This document shows, one piece after another, positions 19,397 to 27,237 of a stretch of DNA of 64,000 bases (its first letter is position 1; the number at the start of each line of letters is the position of its first letter). This DNA comes from Yinghuangia sp045039925 (lineage in GTDB: Bacteria; Actinomycetota; Actinomycetes; Streptomycetales; Streptomycetaceae). The stretch is taken from positions 744,001-808,000 of the forward strand of contig CP108400.1 of assembly GCA_045039925.1 (NCBI GenBank), written 5' to 3'. The translations under genes and the position numbers were made by a program. The notes beneath the pieces are model-generated. The model was not told the origin of the DNA, did no database searches, and saw only the letters and a list, made by a program, of their open reading frames with translations.

Positions 19397-19455
19397 GCAT
19401 GTCCTTCGGGGTCGCCGGCCGATGGCCACACCCTAGAAGAATCATGGCAATTCCT

Positions 19456-19494
19456 ATTGAATCGCCACAGACAATATGAAGAGCCATTGAATCG
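19456..19494. promoter_or_regulatory. Direct repeat in the arcD-arcA intergenic region
   Basis: ATTGAATCG occurs at 19456-19464 and 19486-19494, 30 bp (about three helical turns) apart, in the AT-rich part of the 230-bp divergent spacer. Spacing on one face of the helix fits a regulator binding site. Which regulator is unknown. Confidence 0.4.
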
Positions 19495-19626
19495 GGTTTA
19501 TCTCCGGGCCGAACTGTTGACTCTTCCGGGAGCGCCGGCCGCGGCGGAGCCTTGCCCGGCCGCGCCCGAAGCAAGGTCGCCGCCGCGCGGCGCCGCGCCG
19601 CAGACCGCGAAAGGCAAGGTGACCGC

Positions 19627-20889
19627 ATGGCCGCACCGGCCGACTCCCCCGTGCAGGCGTACGGCGTGCACTCCGAAGTGGGCAGGCTCCGCAAGGTGCT
19701 GGTCTGCGCGCCGGGCCTCGCGCACCGCAGGCTGACCCCGACGAACGCCGAGGAATTGCTCTTCGACGACGTGATGTGGGTGGAGAACGCGCAGCGCGAC
19801 CACGCCGACTTCGTCAACAAGCTGACGTCGCGCGGCGTCGAGGTCGTGGAACTGCACGCGCTGCTGGCCGAGACCATGGCCATCCCCGACGCGAAGGCGT
19901 GGCTGCTGGACCGCAAGATCACCGCGAACCAGGTCGGCCTCGGACTCATCGAGACCACCCGGGCCTTCCTGGAGACCCTGGAAGCGCGGCAGCTCGCCGA
20001 CTACCTGATCGGCGGCCTGGCGACGGCCGATCTCCCGGAGGACTTCCGTCCGCCGTACGTGCTGCTCGCCCGCGAGCAGGTCGGCTCCCGCGAGTACCTC
20101 ATGCCTCCGCTGCCCAACACCCTCTACACCCGGGACACCACCTGCTGGCTGTACGGCGGACTCACCCTCAACCCGCTCTACTGGCAGGCGCGGCGCGACG
20201 AGACGCTGCTGATGAAGGCGATCTACACGTTCCACCCCGACTACGCGGGCTCCACGGTGTGGTGGGGCGACCCCGAACGGGACTGGGAGCAGGCCACGTT
20301 CGAGGGCGGCGACATCATGCCGGTGGGCGGCGGCGTGGTCCTGATGGGGATGAGCGAACGCACCTCGCGGCAGGCCATCACGCAGGTCGCCGCGGCCCTG
20401 TTCGCGCGCGGCGCGGCCGATCGGGTGATCGTCGCCGGCATGCCGAAGCTGCGGGCGGCCATGCACCTGGACACGGTGTTCACCTTCGCCGACCGCGACG
20501 TCGTCACCCTGTACCCGCGGATCATGGACGCCGTCCGCACGTTCACCCTCCGCCCGGCGGACAACGCCGCGGGGCTCGACGTGACCGCCGAGGAGGGCCG
20601 CGCGTTCACCGACGTGGTCGCCAAGGCGCTCGGGCTGTCCGCGCTGCGCGTCATCGAGACCGGCGGCGACGAGTACGCCTCGGAGCGCCAGCAGTGGGAC
20701 AGCGGCAACAACGCGGTCGCCGTGGAGCCGGGCGTGGTGTTCACGTACGACCGCAACACCACGACGAACACCCTGCTCCGCAAGGCGGGAGTCGAGGTCG
20801 TCACCATCGTCGGCGCCGAACTCGGCCGGGGGCGGGGCGGCGGGCACTGCATGACCTGCCCGATCATCCGCGACGCCGTGGACTACTGA
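19627..20889 (+). CDS. arcA: Arginine deiminase
   Basis: A 420-residue enzyme converting arginine to citrulline and ammonia, the first step of the arginine deiminase pathway. Family signatures run in order: VGRLRKVLVCAPGL, NTLYTRDTTCW (active-site Asp region), FEGGDIMPVGGGVVLMGMSERTS, HLDTVFTF, and the C-terminal nucleophile region GGGHCMTCP with the catalytic Cys at position 408. Start ATG 19627 follows AAGGTGA. The ArcD-like antiporter is divergent, but no arcB (ornithine carbamoyltransferase) or arcC (carbamate kinase) is seen within this window. The last codons are embedded in an 18-bp triplication. Confidence 0.95.
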   Translation: MAAPADSPVQAYGVHSEVGRLRKVLVCAPGLAHRRLTPTNAEELLFDDVMWVENAQRDHADFVNKLTSRGVEVVELHALLAETMAIPDAKAWLLDRKITANQVGLGLIETTRAFLETLEARQLADYLIGGLATADLPEDFRPPYVLLAREQVGSREYLMPPLPNTLYTRDTTCWLYGGLTLNPLYWQARRDETLLMKAIYTFHPDYAGSTVWWGDPERDWEQATFEGGDIMPVGGGVVLMGMSERTSRQAITQVAAALFARGAADRVIVAGMPKLRAAMHLDTVFTFADRDVVTLYPRIMDAVRTFTLRPADNAAGLDVTAEEGRAFTDVVAKALGLSALRVIETGGDEYASERQQWDSGNNAVAVEPGVVFTYDRNTTTNTLLRKAGVEVVTIVGAELGRGRGGGHCMTCPIIRDAVDY

Positions 20890-20925
20890 GACGCCGTGGA
20901 CTACCAGAGCGCTGTGGACTACTGA
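20872..20925. repeat. 18-bp tandem triplication at the arcA stop codon
   Basis: Units 20872-20889, 20890-20907 and 20908-20925 are in register: GACGCCGTGGACTACTGA, GACGCCGTGGACTACCAG and AGCGCTGTGGACTACTGA. The first TGA is the arcA stop. Reading on in frame would give DAVDYQSAVDY and then stop again at unit three. Confidence 0.92.
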
Positions 20926-21146
20926 CGAGCCTCCCGTCGAGAACTGCGCACGAGCCCGAAATCGGGCTGATGCGCGGTCTGGGCCGGTCGGAGCGCAAGC
21001 GGGCGTGGGGCGGCGTGCGCGCGGGGCGTGCGGGGCGCGCACCGGGCGCACGCCGTCGATTCCCGTCGGGTAGGTTGCCGTCCGGCGGCACGTCCGCGCC
21101 CACGGCCGCCGACCCGGCGGAGGCGCGTGGATCGGGGGCTCAAGGC

Positions 21147-22373
21147 ATGCGCAGACTGCGGATCGGGGACAGCGCGCACATCAGCGAGGTCGCGCCGGCC
21201 GGAGATCTGATGGTCGGGATCAGCACGGCAGGCCCTGCCGTCGCCCTCCAGGCGGGCTGCCTCGGCCTCGCCGAGGGCTGGCGGTTCCCCGGGGCGCACT
21301 ACGCCGTCGGCCCGATGCGGGGCGCGTTCCCCGAAGGCGGTGTACGCCTCGTCCCGAGCCATACCGGCGAGCTCCAACTCGCCGTCGACCTGCGCGCCGT
21401 GCCCGCCGAGCTGCACCACCTGGTGTTCGTCGCGCACGCCGCGCCGAGCGGGCCGGGCGGCCCCGCGTACGCGGCGGCGGGGCGCATGCGGCTGGCGTCG
21501 GGCGGCGCGGACACCGCGTACATGGACATCGAGGCGGGCGGTCTCGGACCCGGTACGACGCTGCTGCTCGCGGAGCTCAAGCGGCACGGGAGCGACTGGT
21601 GGCTGGGCACGCTCGGGCGGACCTATCCGGGCGGCATCGTGCAGCTGAGTTCGGATCTCGGCATCCCGGTCGTGCAACTCCCCTTTCCCACCCCGGTGTT
21701 GGACAACCTGCACCCGGCGGCCGGGGCGGCGGCGTACCTCCAGGCGTATCGGGCGCGGACCGCGCAGCCTGCGCAGCCGCAGCCGCAGGTGCCGCCGATG
21801 CCTCCCGCACCGCCGCCGTACCCGGCTCCCGCCACCGCCCCGGGGTTCCCGGTCCGGCACGACGGCCATGGCAGCGCGGTGTTCGAACTGGCGACCCCGC
21901 ACGGCCTGTCGGCCGTCATCGCCGAGTTCACGCCGGGCGGGCGCGCCGAGCACGGCTCCCTGCACCTGTGCGATGCGGCCGGGCGTACCGCCGAGACCGT
22001 GTACGCGACCTTCGCCGGGCTCCCCGGGCGCGGCCTTTTCACCGCTCCCCCGGACGGCCGGTGCCGCCTGCGCGTCGACCACGAAGGGCCGTGGTCCGTG
22101 GCGCTGTTCCCGGTGGACACGGCGCGGCCGATCAGCCCGGTGCTGCAAGGGCACGGCGGCGACGTGGTGCGCTGGGACGCGCCCGCCGGGTTCCTCAACG
22201 TGCAGTTCAACGGCAGCGGGCCGATCACCGTGAGCATCCACAACGGCGTCGGGCGCCGGCTGGAGGACCTGGTCCACGAGTACAACCAGTGCGCGCTGCG
22301 GCTCCCGATGCAGGGGCCCACGCGCTACCTGCACATCCAGACCGACGGCCACTGGACGCTCACGCGCGGCTGA
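21147..22373 (+). CDS. TerD-like domain protein
   Basis: A 408-residue soluble protein. The first ~190 residues follow the TerD/TerZ calcium-binding beta-sandwich layout (GPAVALQAGCLGLAEGWRFPG; LQLAVDLRAVPAELHHLVFVAHAAPSG; a long PYGGI-like TYPGGIVQLSSDLG block), though the classic acidic DLD core is weak. A proline/glutamine linker (~205-230) follows, then a second beta-rich domain of ~175 residues (GHGSAVFELATPHGLSAVIAEFTPGG) similar to C-terminal domains of other actinomycete TerD-family proteins. Tellurium or stress-response roles are known for the family; nothing here is specific. Start ATG 21147 lies 8 nt after GGGGG. It is monocistronic and converges on the flavoprotein gene. Confidence 0.6.
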   Translation: MRRLRIGDSAHISEVAPAGDLMVGISTAGPAVALQAGCLGLAEGWRFPGAHYAVGPMRGAFPEGGVRLVPSHTGELQLAVDLRAVPAELHHLVFVAHAAPSGPGGPAYAAAGRMRLASGGADTAYMDIEAGGLGPGTTLLLAELKRHGSDWWLGTLGRTYPGGIVQLSSDLGIPVVQLPFPTPVLDNLHPAAGAAAYLQAYRARTAQPAQPQPQVPPMPPAPPPYPAPATAPGFPVRHDGHGSAVFELATPHGLSAVIAEFTPGGRAEHGSLHLCDAAGRTAETVYATFAGLPGRGLFTAPPDGRCRLRVDHEGPWSVALFPVDTARPISPVLQGHGGDVVRWDAPAGFLNVQFNGSGPITVSIHNGVGRRLEDLVHEYNQCALRLPMQGPTRYLHIQTDGHWTLTRG

Positions 22374-22385
22374 GCCAGGGTGTGC

Positions 22386-22400
22386 CCCAGCGGCGCTGGG
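22386..22400. terminator. Short convergent-gene hairpin
   Basis: CCCAGC-GGC-GCTGGG, a 6-bp stem between the converging TerD-like and flavoprotein genes. It is weak, with no U tract, as is common in high-GC actinomycetes. Confidence 0.3.
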
Positions 22401-22404
22401 ACGT

Positions 22405-22929
22405 TCAGGGACGGCCCGGGAGTTCCCGCAGGACGGCTTCCCACCACGACGTCCCGGGCAGCGTCATCGGCGCGCCTTCGGCATTGGTGACGAGGCGTAC
22501 CCCCGCCCGCCGCAGCACGGACGCACTCGTCGGATAGCGCGGATGCCCCGCCAGGTCCGTGTTGAAGTACGGCGCCGCGACCATGGGCAACTTCGCGCCC
22601 AGCGCCTCGTTGAGCCCGCCAAGTGCCACATTGTCGGAGATGCCAGACGTCCACTTGTTGAGGGTGTTGAACGTCAGCGGCGCCGCGAGGACCGCCGCCG
22701 CCACCGGGAAGGGCTTCTCCTCCCCGGGCAGGCGTTCGGCGGTCCTCGGGTACCGGCCTGCCGCCTCCGCGATCTCGTCCGCCGACTTCTCCAGCCAACG
22801 GGCGGCGGTCGGCGTCAGCGTGAGGCACGGGTCCCACCCCCATGCCCGGATGAGGCGCAGGGCGTGCGCGATCTCCAGGACGGGTGGCGCGGCACCCGCG
22901 ATGACGTGCAGGACAGGCGGCTGTGGCAT
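22405..22929 (-). CDS. Flavoprotein (HFCD / phosphopantothenoylcysteine decarboxylase-like)
   Basis: A 174-residue protein with the HFCD flavoprotein fold: an N-terminal beta strand and loop LHVIAGAAPPVLEIAHALRLI, the LTPTAARWL strand, then AAAVLAAPLTFNTLNKWTSGISDNVALGGLNEALG, which carries the conserved P-x-T-x-N-T-x-x-K-x-x-x-G-I-x-D-N pattern of FMN-binding decarboxylases. Actinomycete members of this stand-alone type are of unknown substrate. Start ATG 22929 is chosen at the conserved beginning; there is no clear ribosome binding site. It lies 46 bp downstream of the methyltransferase gene on the same strand and may be co-transcribed. Confidence 0.85.
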   Translation of the reverse strand: MPQPPVLHVIAGAAPPVLEIAHALRLIRAWGWDPCLTLTPTAARWLEKSADEIAEAAGRYPRTAERLPGEEKPFPVAAAVLAAPLTFNTLNKWTSGISDNVALGGLNEALGAKLPMVAAPYFNTDLAGHPRYPTSASVLRRAGVRLVTNAEGAPMTLPGTSWWEAVLRELPGRP

Positions 22930-22975
22930 GTCAGGAAGCGTAAGCGCTCGCCGGTTGGGACGGGGTGAGGAACCG

Positions 22976-23800
22976 TCAGCCCTTGAACCCCAGCCCGCCC
23001 GCCGCGACGCGCTTGTTGATCGGCAGCGGGTCGGGGGTCGGCGCCTCGGGACGCCACGCGGCCATGTAGGCCACGCCCGGCTCGACAAGCTCCCAGCCGT
23101 CGAAGAACGCGCCGATCTCCTCCGTCGTGCGGAACCGGCCGCTGCCCAGCGCCTCCAGCGCGACCTTCTCCAGCGCCGCGAGTTCCGGGTCGTCCGACTT
23201 GCAGAAGTGGCAGACCAGCAGGCCCGATCCGGGCGCGACCGCTTCCTTGTACGCCTCGACCGTCGCGGCCGCGAACGCGTCGTCGACCACGTGGTGGATC
23301 ACGTTGAGCAGGATCACGCCGACCGGCTCGGCGAGGTCGAGGTGCTCCTTGGCCTCGGGCGACGCGAGCAGCGCCTGCGGGTCCCCGAGGTCGGCGGTGA
23401 CCACGGTCGTACGCTCGTTCTCGGCGAGCAGCGCGCGCCCGTGCGCGAGGACGATCGGGTCGTTGTCGACGTACAGCACGCGTGCCTCGGGGGCGAGTTC
23501 CTGCGCGATCTCGTGGGTGTTCCGCACGGTCGGCAGGCCCGATCCGAGGTCGAGGAACTGCCGGATGCCCCGGTCGATCATCGCCTTCACGCCGCGGGCC
23601 AGGAACTCCCGCCCGTCCCAGGCGCCTTCGCGGCCGCCGGGCATCACCGTGAGCATGCGCTCGGCGATCGCACGGTCGACCGGAAAGTTATCCTTGCCGC
23701 CGAGGACGGCGTCGTAGACGCGGGCGACGCTCGGGACGTTCGCGTCGACCCCGGTCGGGGCCCATTCGGCCAGCGGATCGTCCTTGCCGGGCTCGTTCAT
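22976..23800 (-). CDS. DUF574 (Methyltransf_19) SAM-dependent methyltransferase
   Basis: A 274-residue Rossmann-fold methyltransferase of the actinomycete-expanded DUF574 family. Diagnostic blocks are PSVARVYDAVLGGKDNFPVDR near the N-terminus, FLDLGSGLPT (SAM-binding motif I), ARVLYVDNDPIVLAHGRALL (motif II) and a C-terminal GVAYMAAW. Members are numerous in streptomycetes, often near regulators, and their substrates are unknown. Start ATG 23800; the divergent DUF6204 gene begins 133 bp away, so the spacer must carry two promoters. Confidence 0.92.
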   Translation of the reverse strand: MNEPGKDDPLAEWAPTGVDANVPSVARVYDAVLGGKDNFPVDRAIAERMLTVMPGGREGAWDGREFLARGVKAMIDRGIRQFLDLGSGLPTVRNTHEIAQELAPEARVLYVDNDPIVLAHGRALLAENERTTVVTADLGDPQALLASPEAKEHLDLAEPVGVILLNVIHHVVDDAFAAATVEAYKEAVAPGSGLLVCHFCKSDDPELAALEKVALEALGSGRFRTTEEIGAFFDGWELVEPGVAYMAAWRPEAPTPDPLPINKRVAAGGLGFKG

Positions 23801-23932
23801 GCCACTCCCCCATCAGTCCGGTCGTGAAGGGCCGCCCTGTGTCCGTACGCCACCGCACGGTCCGACGGCCGACTGAATCCTAGGCGAGGCAAACCAGTTG
23901 GGCATACGACGCACGGCAGTTAAGGTCCGGCC

Positions 23933-24292
23933 ATGAGCACGCGCATTTTCCGCATCACGGTCCGCGGCGTCTTCGACGCTCTCGACGCCGACCAGCGCGC
24001 CGAGCTGCTGGCGCGCGCCGCGGAGCACGACGTCCTGCGCTCGGCGTTCACCCGCGAGGGGCACCTGGCGTACGACATCGCCGCCCGGGACGCCTTCACC
24101 TTCCGGTTCGAGGAGTCGGGCGAGGCGGAGGAGGACATCGTGCCCGCGACCGCACGCGCCGAGGCGGCCGCGGAGGCGTGGCTCTCGGAGCGCGGCTACG
24201 GCTACAAGAACCTGCGCTCGCAGGCGACCGACCTTGCGCAGGCCCCGCTCGGGAAGCGGCAGCGGCGCGCGGCGGCCCGCGGCGAGGGCTGA
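23933..24292 (+). CDS. DUF6204 family protein
   Basis: A 119-residue soluble protein beginning MSTRIFRITVRGVFDAL, followed by AELLARAAEHDVLRSAFTREGHLAYD and FTFRF, the characteristic order of a small actinomycete family that I recall as DUF6204. The C-terminus is basic (GKRQRRAAAR). No catalytic motif is evident. ATG 23933 is the only sensible start. It is monocistronic, convergent with the MocR gene. Confidence 0.8.
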   Translation: MSTRIFRITVRGVFDALDADQRAELLARAAEHDVLRSAFTREGHLAYDIAARDAFTFRFEESGEAEEDIVPATARAEAAAEAWLSERGYGYKNLRSQATDLAQAPLGKRQRRAAARGEG

Positions 24293-24371
24293 GCGGGCCG
24301 GAACACCGCGCGGCGGCGTCGGGCCGCGCCGTCGGACCGCTCGGCTGAACCGCGCCCGTTGAACCGCTCCG

Positions 24372-25685
24372 TCACACCGCGTGGTACGCGGACCCGCCCG
24401 AGACATTCGCGGCAGCGGCCAGCGCCGCGGCGAACGGCTCCGCCTCCTCGGGGGCGAGCCGCGCGACCGTGACGCGCACGGCCGGCGGCGAGGCGATCCG
24501 GAAGCGCTTGCCGGGGGCGATCAGCCAGCCCCGGGCCAGGAGTTCGGCGACCGTGCCGACCTCGTCCCGGACCGGCACCCACACATTGATGCCGGAGCGG
24601 CCGTGTGCTGCCATGCCGTGCCGGTCGAGCGCGGCGACGAGGGCCGCGCGGCGTTCGGCGTACGCCAGCCGCGCCCGCTCGACCTGCGCCGCGACCTCGG
24701 GCGACGTCCAGGCGTGCGCTACGGCGTGTTGCAGTGCGTGGCTGACCCATCCCGGACCGAGGCGCTGCCGCCCGGCGATGCGCCCGACGGTCGTCTCGTC
24801 GCCGGACACCATCGTGCAGCGCAGGTCGGGGCCGTAGGCCTTGGCGCTCGACCGCACGTGCACCCAGTGCGCCGTGTCGCCGACGACCGACGCCAACTCC
24901 GGTCCGGCGATGGCGTTCCCGTGGTCGTCCTGGATCAGCAGCACGTCGGGGTGGGCGGCGAGGACCGCGCGCAGCGCCGCCGCCCGCTCGGGCGAGACGG
25001 CCGCGCCCGTGGGGTTCTGCGCGCGGACGGTGACGACGAACGCCCGGGCGCCCTCGCGCAGTCCGCGCGCGACGTCGTCGGGGAGCGGGCCGTCGTCGTC
25101 GAGGCGTACCGGCCGTGCGGTCAGGTTGAGGGCGGCGAGCAGGTCGAGGAAGTTGGCCCACCCCGGGTCCTCGACAAGGACGGTGTCCCCCGGGCGCGTG
25201 TGCGTCATCAGCGCCCGCTCGATCGCGTCGAGCGCGCCGGAGGTGACGACGAGGTGGTCCGCGGGGACGCCCTCGGCCGTGAGGACGGCCCGCGCCGCGT
25301 CGCCGAGCGGACCGTACAGCGGCGGGTGGTTGTAGAGCGGACGCCAGGTGGCGGGGTCGGGGAACCGGGGATCGGGCAGGAGCGCCGGGTCCGGTTCACC
25401 CATGACCAGCATCCGGGTTCCGGGCGGGGCGACAGGGCCGAGGGCGTTGCGCTCCGTCGACGCCGGGCGCGGCAGCACGCGCGTGCCGGCCCGGCCCTGC
25501 GTCTCGACAATCCCGCGCTCGCGCAGCAGGCGGTAGGCGGCGGCGACGGTGTTGGGGTTGACCCCGAGCCCGGCGGCCAGGGCCCGGACCGGTGGCAGCG
25601 CGTCACCGGGTGCGAGGCCGCCCTGCCGGAGGTCGCGCTCGATGGACGCCGCGATCTCGGCGGCGGTACGCCCGGTCGGGGCCAC
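24372..25685 (-). CDS. MocR-type regulator (GntR winged helix fused to class I aminotransferase)
   Basis: A 437-residue fusion. An N-terminal GntR helix-turn-helix (AAEIAASIERDLRQGGLAPGDALPPVRALAAGLGVNPNTVAAAYRLL, residues ~8-55) is followed by a fold-type I PLP domain with the Schiff-base lysine in VRSSAKAYGPDLR. MocR proteins sense pyridoxal phosphate or amino-compound adducts. The divergent gene encodes a pyridoxamine-phosphate-oxidase-fold protein, which fits B6-linked control. GTG 25685 is chosen because AGGAGG (25691-25696 on the minus strand) lies 5 nt upstream. A perfect inverted repeat at 25798-25833 is the likely operator. Confidence 0.9.
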   Translation of the reverse strand: MAPTGRTAAEIAASIERDLRQGGLAPGDALPPVRALAAGLGVNPNTVAAAYRLLRERGIVETQGRAGTRVLPRPASTERNALGPVAPPGTRMLVMGEPDPALLPDPRFPDPATWRPLYNHPPLYGPLGDAARAVLTAEGVPADHLVVTSGALDAIERALMTHTRPGDTVLVEDPGWANFLDLLAALNLTARPVRLDDDGPLPDDVARGLREGARAFVVTVRAQNPTGAAVSPERAAALRAVLAAHPDVLLIQDDHGNAIAGPELASVVGDTAHWVHVRSSAKAYGPDLRCTMVSGDETTVGRIAGRQRLGPGWVSHALQHAVAHAWTSPEVAAQVERARLAYAERRAALVAALDRHGMAAHGRSGINVWVPVRDEVGTVAELLARGWLIAPGKRFRIASPPAVRVTVARLAPEEAEPFAAALAAAANVSGGSAYHAV

Positions 25686-25770
25686 GACTTCCTCCTGAAC
25701 TGCGGCAACCGCAACGGCACTACTGCAACGGCACCCGCGCAGTTGCACTCTGTGGTCGCACCCTAATGCG

Positions 25771-25833
25771 TTGACAGTCACCCGACCCCTCCGCTTATTG
25801 TACTAGCACCAAAGCATGATTGACCTAGTACAA
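25771..25833 (+). promoter_or_regulatory. Promoter and perfect inverted-repeat operator between mocR and PNPOx-like gene
   Basis: TTGTACTAG (25798-25806) and CTAGTACAA (25825-25833) form a perfect 9-bp inverted repeat with an 18-bp spacer. Candidate plus-strand promoter elements are TTGACA at 25771-25776 and TATTGT at 25796-25801 (19-nt spacer). The left arm therefore overlaps the -10 region and the right arm lies near the ribosome binding site (AGAGG, 25834-25838). Confidence 0.7.
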
Positions 25834-25845
25834 AGAGGTTCCGGC

Positions 25846-26550
25846 ATGAGCGCCGCACCCGAGGCCCCTGGGGCCCCCGAAGCCCCAAGCGTCTACGCCC
25901 GCACCGAGGCCACCACGCCCACGCGCTACCGCGAGCGCATGCGCTACGACGCGGACACGGTCCACGCGATCCTCGACGAGGCCTTCCTCGCGCACGTCTC
26001 GTTCACCGCCTTCGGGCAGCCGCAGATCCTTCCGCTGATCTTCGGCCGGGACGGCGGCCGCCTCTACATCCACGTGTCGAGCGGCTCGCACCTGGCCATC
26101 GCGGTGCGCCACGCGGGCGACGAGGGCCTGCCCGTGTCGTTCGCGGTGACGCTCGCCGACTCGCTCGTCCTGTCGCGCTCGGCCATGCACCACTCCATGG
26201 ACTACCGCTGCGTGATCGCCCACGGACCGCTGCGCCGGGTGACCGACCCCGACGAGACCGCGCGCGGCTGGGCGACGATGATCGACCACCTCGTGCGCGG
26301 ACGCTACGCCGACAGCCGTCCGCCGAGCCCGAAGGAGGCCGCGCAGACCGGCCTTTTCGCCCTCGACCTGGCCGACGTCGCGGCGAAGGTCCGCTCGCAC
26401 GGGCTCTCCGAGGACGCGGCGGACCGGGACCTCGACCACTGGGCTGGTGTGATCCCGCTGCGCACGGCGGCCGGGACGCCGCGCCCGGACGCCGGGGTCG
26501 AGGGCGAGCCGCCGGCTTACCTGAAGGAGTGGCTGGCTCGGCGCGCATGA
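25846..26550 (+). CDS. Pyridoxamine 5'-phosphate oxidase-fold FMN-binding protein
   Basis: A 234-residue protein of the split-barrel flavin family: YRERMRYDADTVHAILDEAFLAHVSFTAFGQPQILPLIFGRDGGRLYIHVSS carries the strand order and basic positions that hold the FMN phosphate. LSRSAMHHSMDYRCVIAHGPLRRVTD and the PPAYLKEWL tail match the PNPOx-like group commonly divergent from MocR regulators. It may take part in B6 salvage or flavin-dependent detoxification; the substrate is unknown. ATG 25846 has AGAGG with 7-nt spacing. The stop codon begins a 12-bp tandem array. Confidence 0.85.
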   Translation: MSAAPEAPGAPEAPSVYARTEATTPTRYRERMRYDADTVHAILDEAFLAHVSFTAFGQPQILPLIFGRDGGRLYIHVSSGSHLAIAVRHAGDEGLPVSFAVTLADSLVLSRSAMHHSMDYRCVIAHGPLRRVTDPDETARGWATMIDHLVRGRYADSRPPSPKEAAQTGLFALDLADVAAKVRSHGLSEDAADRDLDHWAGVIPLRTAAGTPRPDAGVEGEPPAYLKEWLARRA

Positions 26551-26619
26551 CCGCGCGCCCGACCGCGTGCACAACTGCGTGCACGACCCCGTGGACGACT
26601 GCGAGGCCGACCGCGCGCC
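26548..26619. repeat. 12-bp tandem array, 6 copies, starting at the PNPOx-like stop codon
   Basis: TGACCGCGCGCC (its TGA is the stop), CGACCGCGTGCA, CAACTGCGTGCA, CGACCCCGTGGA, CGACTGCGAGGC, CGACCGCGCGCC. Confidence 0.85.
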
Positions 26620-26642
26620 TGCCGGAACCCCCGATGACGCCC

Positions 26643-26677
26643 CTCTCATATCCGGGATAGCATCCCGGATATGAGAG
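26643..26677. promoter_or_regulatory. 35-bp palindrome overlapping the start codon of the XRE-cupin gene
   Basis: Perfect 15-bp arms CTCTCATATCCGGGA (26643-26657) and TCCCGGATATGAGAG (26663-26677) flank TAGCA. The start ATG (26671-26673) lies inside the right arm. No ribosome binding site precedes it, so a leaderless transcript with an autoregulatory operator is the simplest reading. An RNA hairpin hiding the start is the alternative. Confidence 0.75.
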
Positions 26678-27237
26678 ACGACGTCGACGAACGCCTCGCC
26701 CGGCGGCTCACCGCGCTACGCGTCGAGCACGCCTGGTCCCTCGACGAACTGGCCGCCCGGACCGGGGTCAGCCGCTCGACCCTCTCGCGCCTCGAACGCG
26801 CCGAGATCAGCCCGACGGCGGCGCTGCTGAACAAACTCTGCACCGCGTACGGCCGCACGATGTCGCGCCTGCTCGCCGAGGTCGAGTCCGGCGCCGAGGC
26901 GGTTCGTGTGCGGCGCGCCGGCGAGCAGCCGGTCTGGACCGACCAGGCGTCGGGGTTCGTGCGGCGCTCGGTCTCCCCGCCGAATCCGGACCTGCGCGCC
27001 GAGGTCGTCGAGGGGCTGCTCGCGCCGGGTGCGCACATCGCGTACGACGGCCCGCCGACCCCAGGTCTCGAACACCACATCCGCGTCGCCGACGGCACGC
27101 TCGCCGTCACCGTAGAGGGCGTCACGCACACGCTCGACGAGGGCGACGCGATGAGCTTCCGGTTGTGGGGGCCCTCGGCGTACGCCTGCCCGGGCGACCG
27201 GCCTGTCCGCTACGCCCTTGTGGTGGTGGCACCGTGA
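26671..27237 (+). CDS. XRE-family regulator with C-terminal cupin domain
   Basis: A 188-residue protein. The helix-turn-helix occupies residues ~8-65 (LARRLTALRVEHAWSLDELAARTGVSRSTLSRLERAEISPTAALL). A cupin beta-barrel (~110-185) ends with LEHHIRVADGTLAVTVEGVTHTLDEGDAMSFR. This is the HTH-cupin class (PuuR/SutR-like) that senses small metabolites through the cupin. Its start codon lies in a 35-bp palindrome, which argues for autoregulation. The next gene, a GNAT acetyltransferase, starts with a GTGA overlap, so the pair is translationally coupled, and the acetyltransferase is probably its regulated enzyme. Confidence 0.92.
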   Translation: MRDDVDERLARRLTALRVEHAWSLDELAARTGVSRSTLSRLERAEISPTAALLNKLCTAYGRTMSRLLAEVESGAEAVRVRRAGEQPVWTDQASGFVRRSVSPPNPDLRAEVVEGLLAPGAHIAYDGPPTPGLEHHIRVADGTLAVTVEGVTHTLDEGDAMSFRLWGPSAYACPGDRPVRYALVVVAP

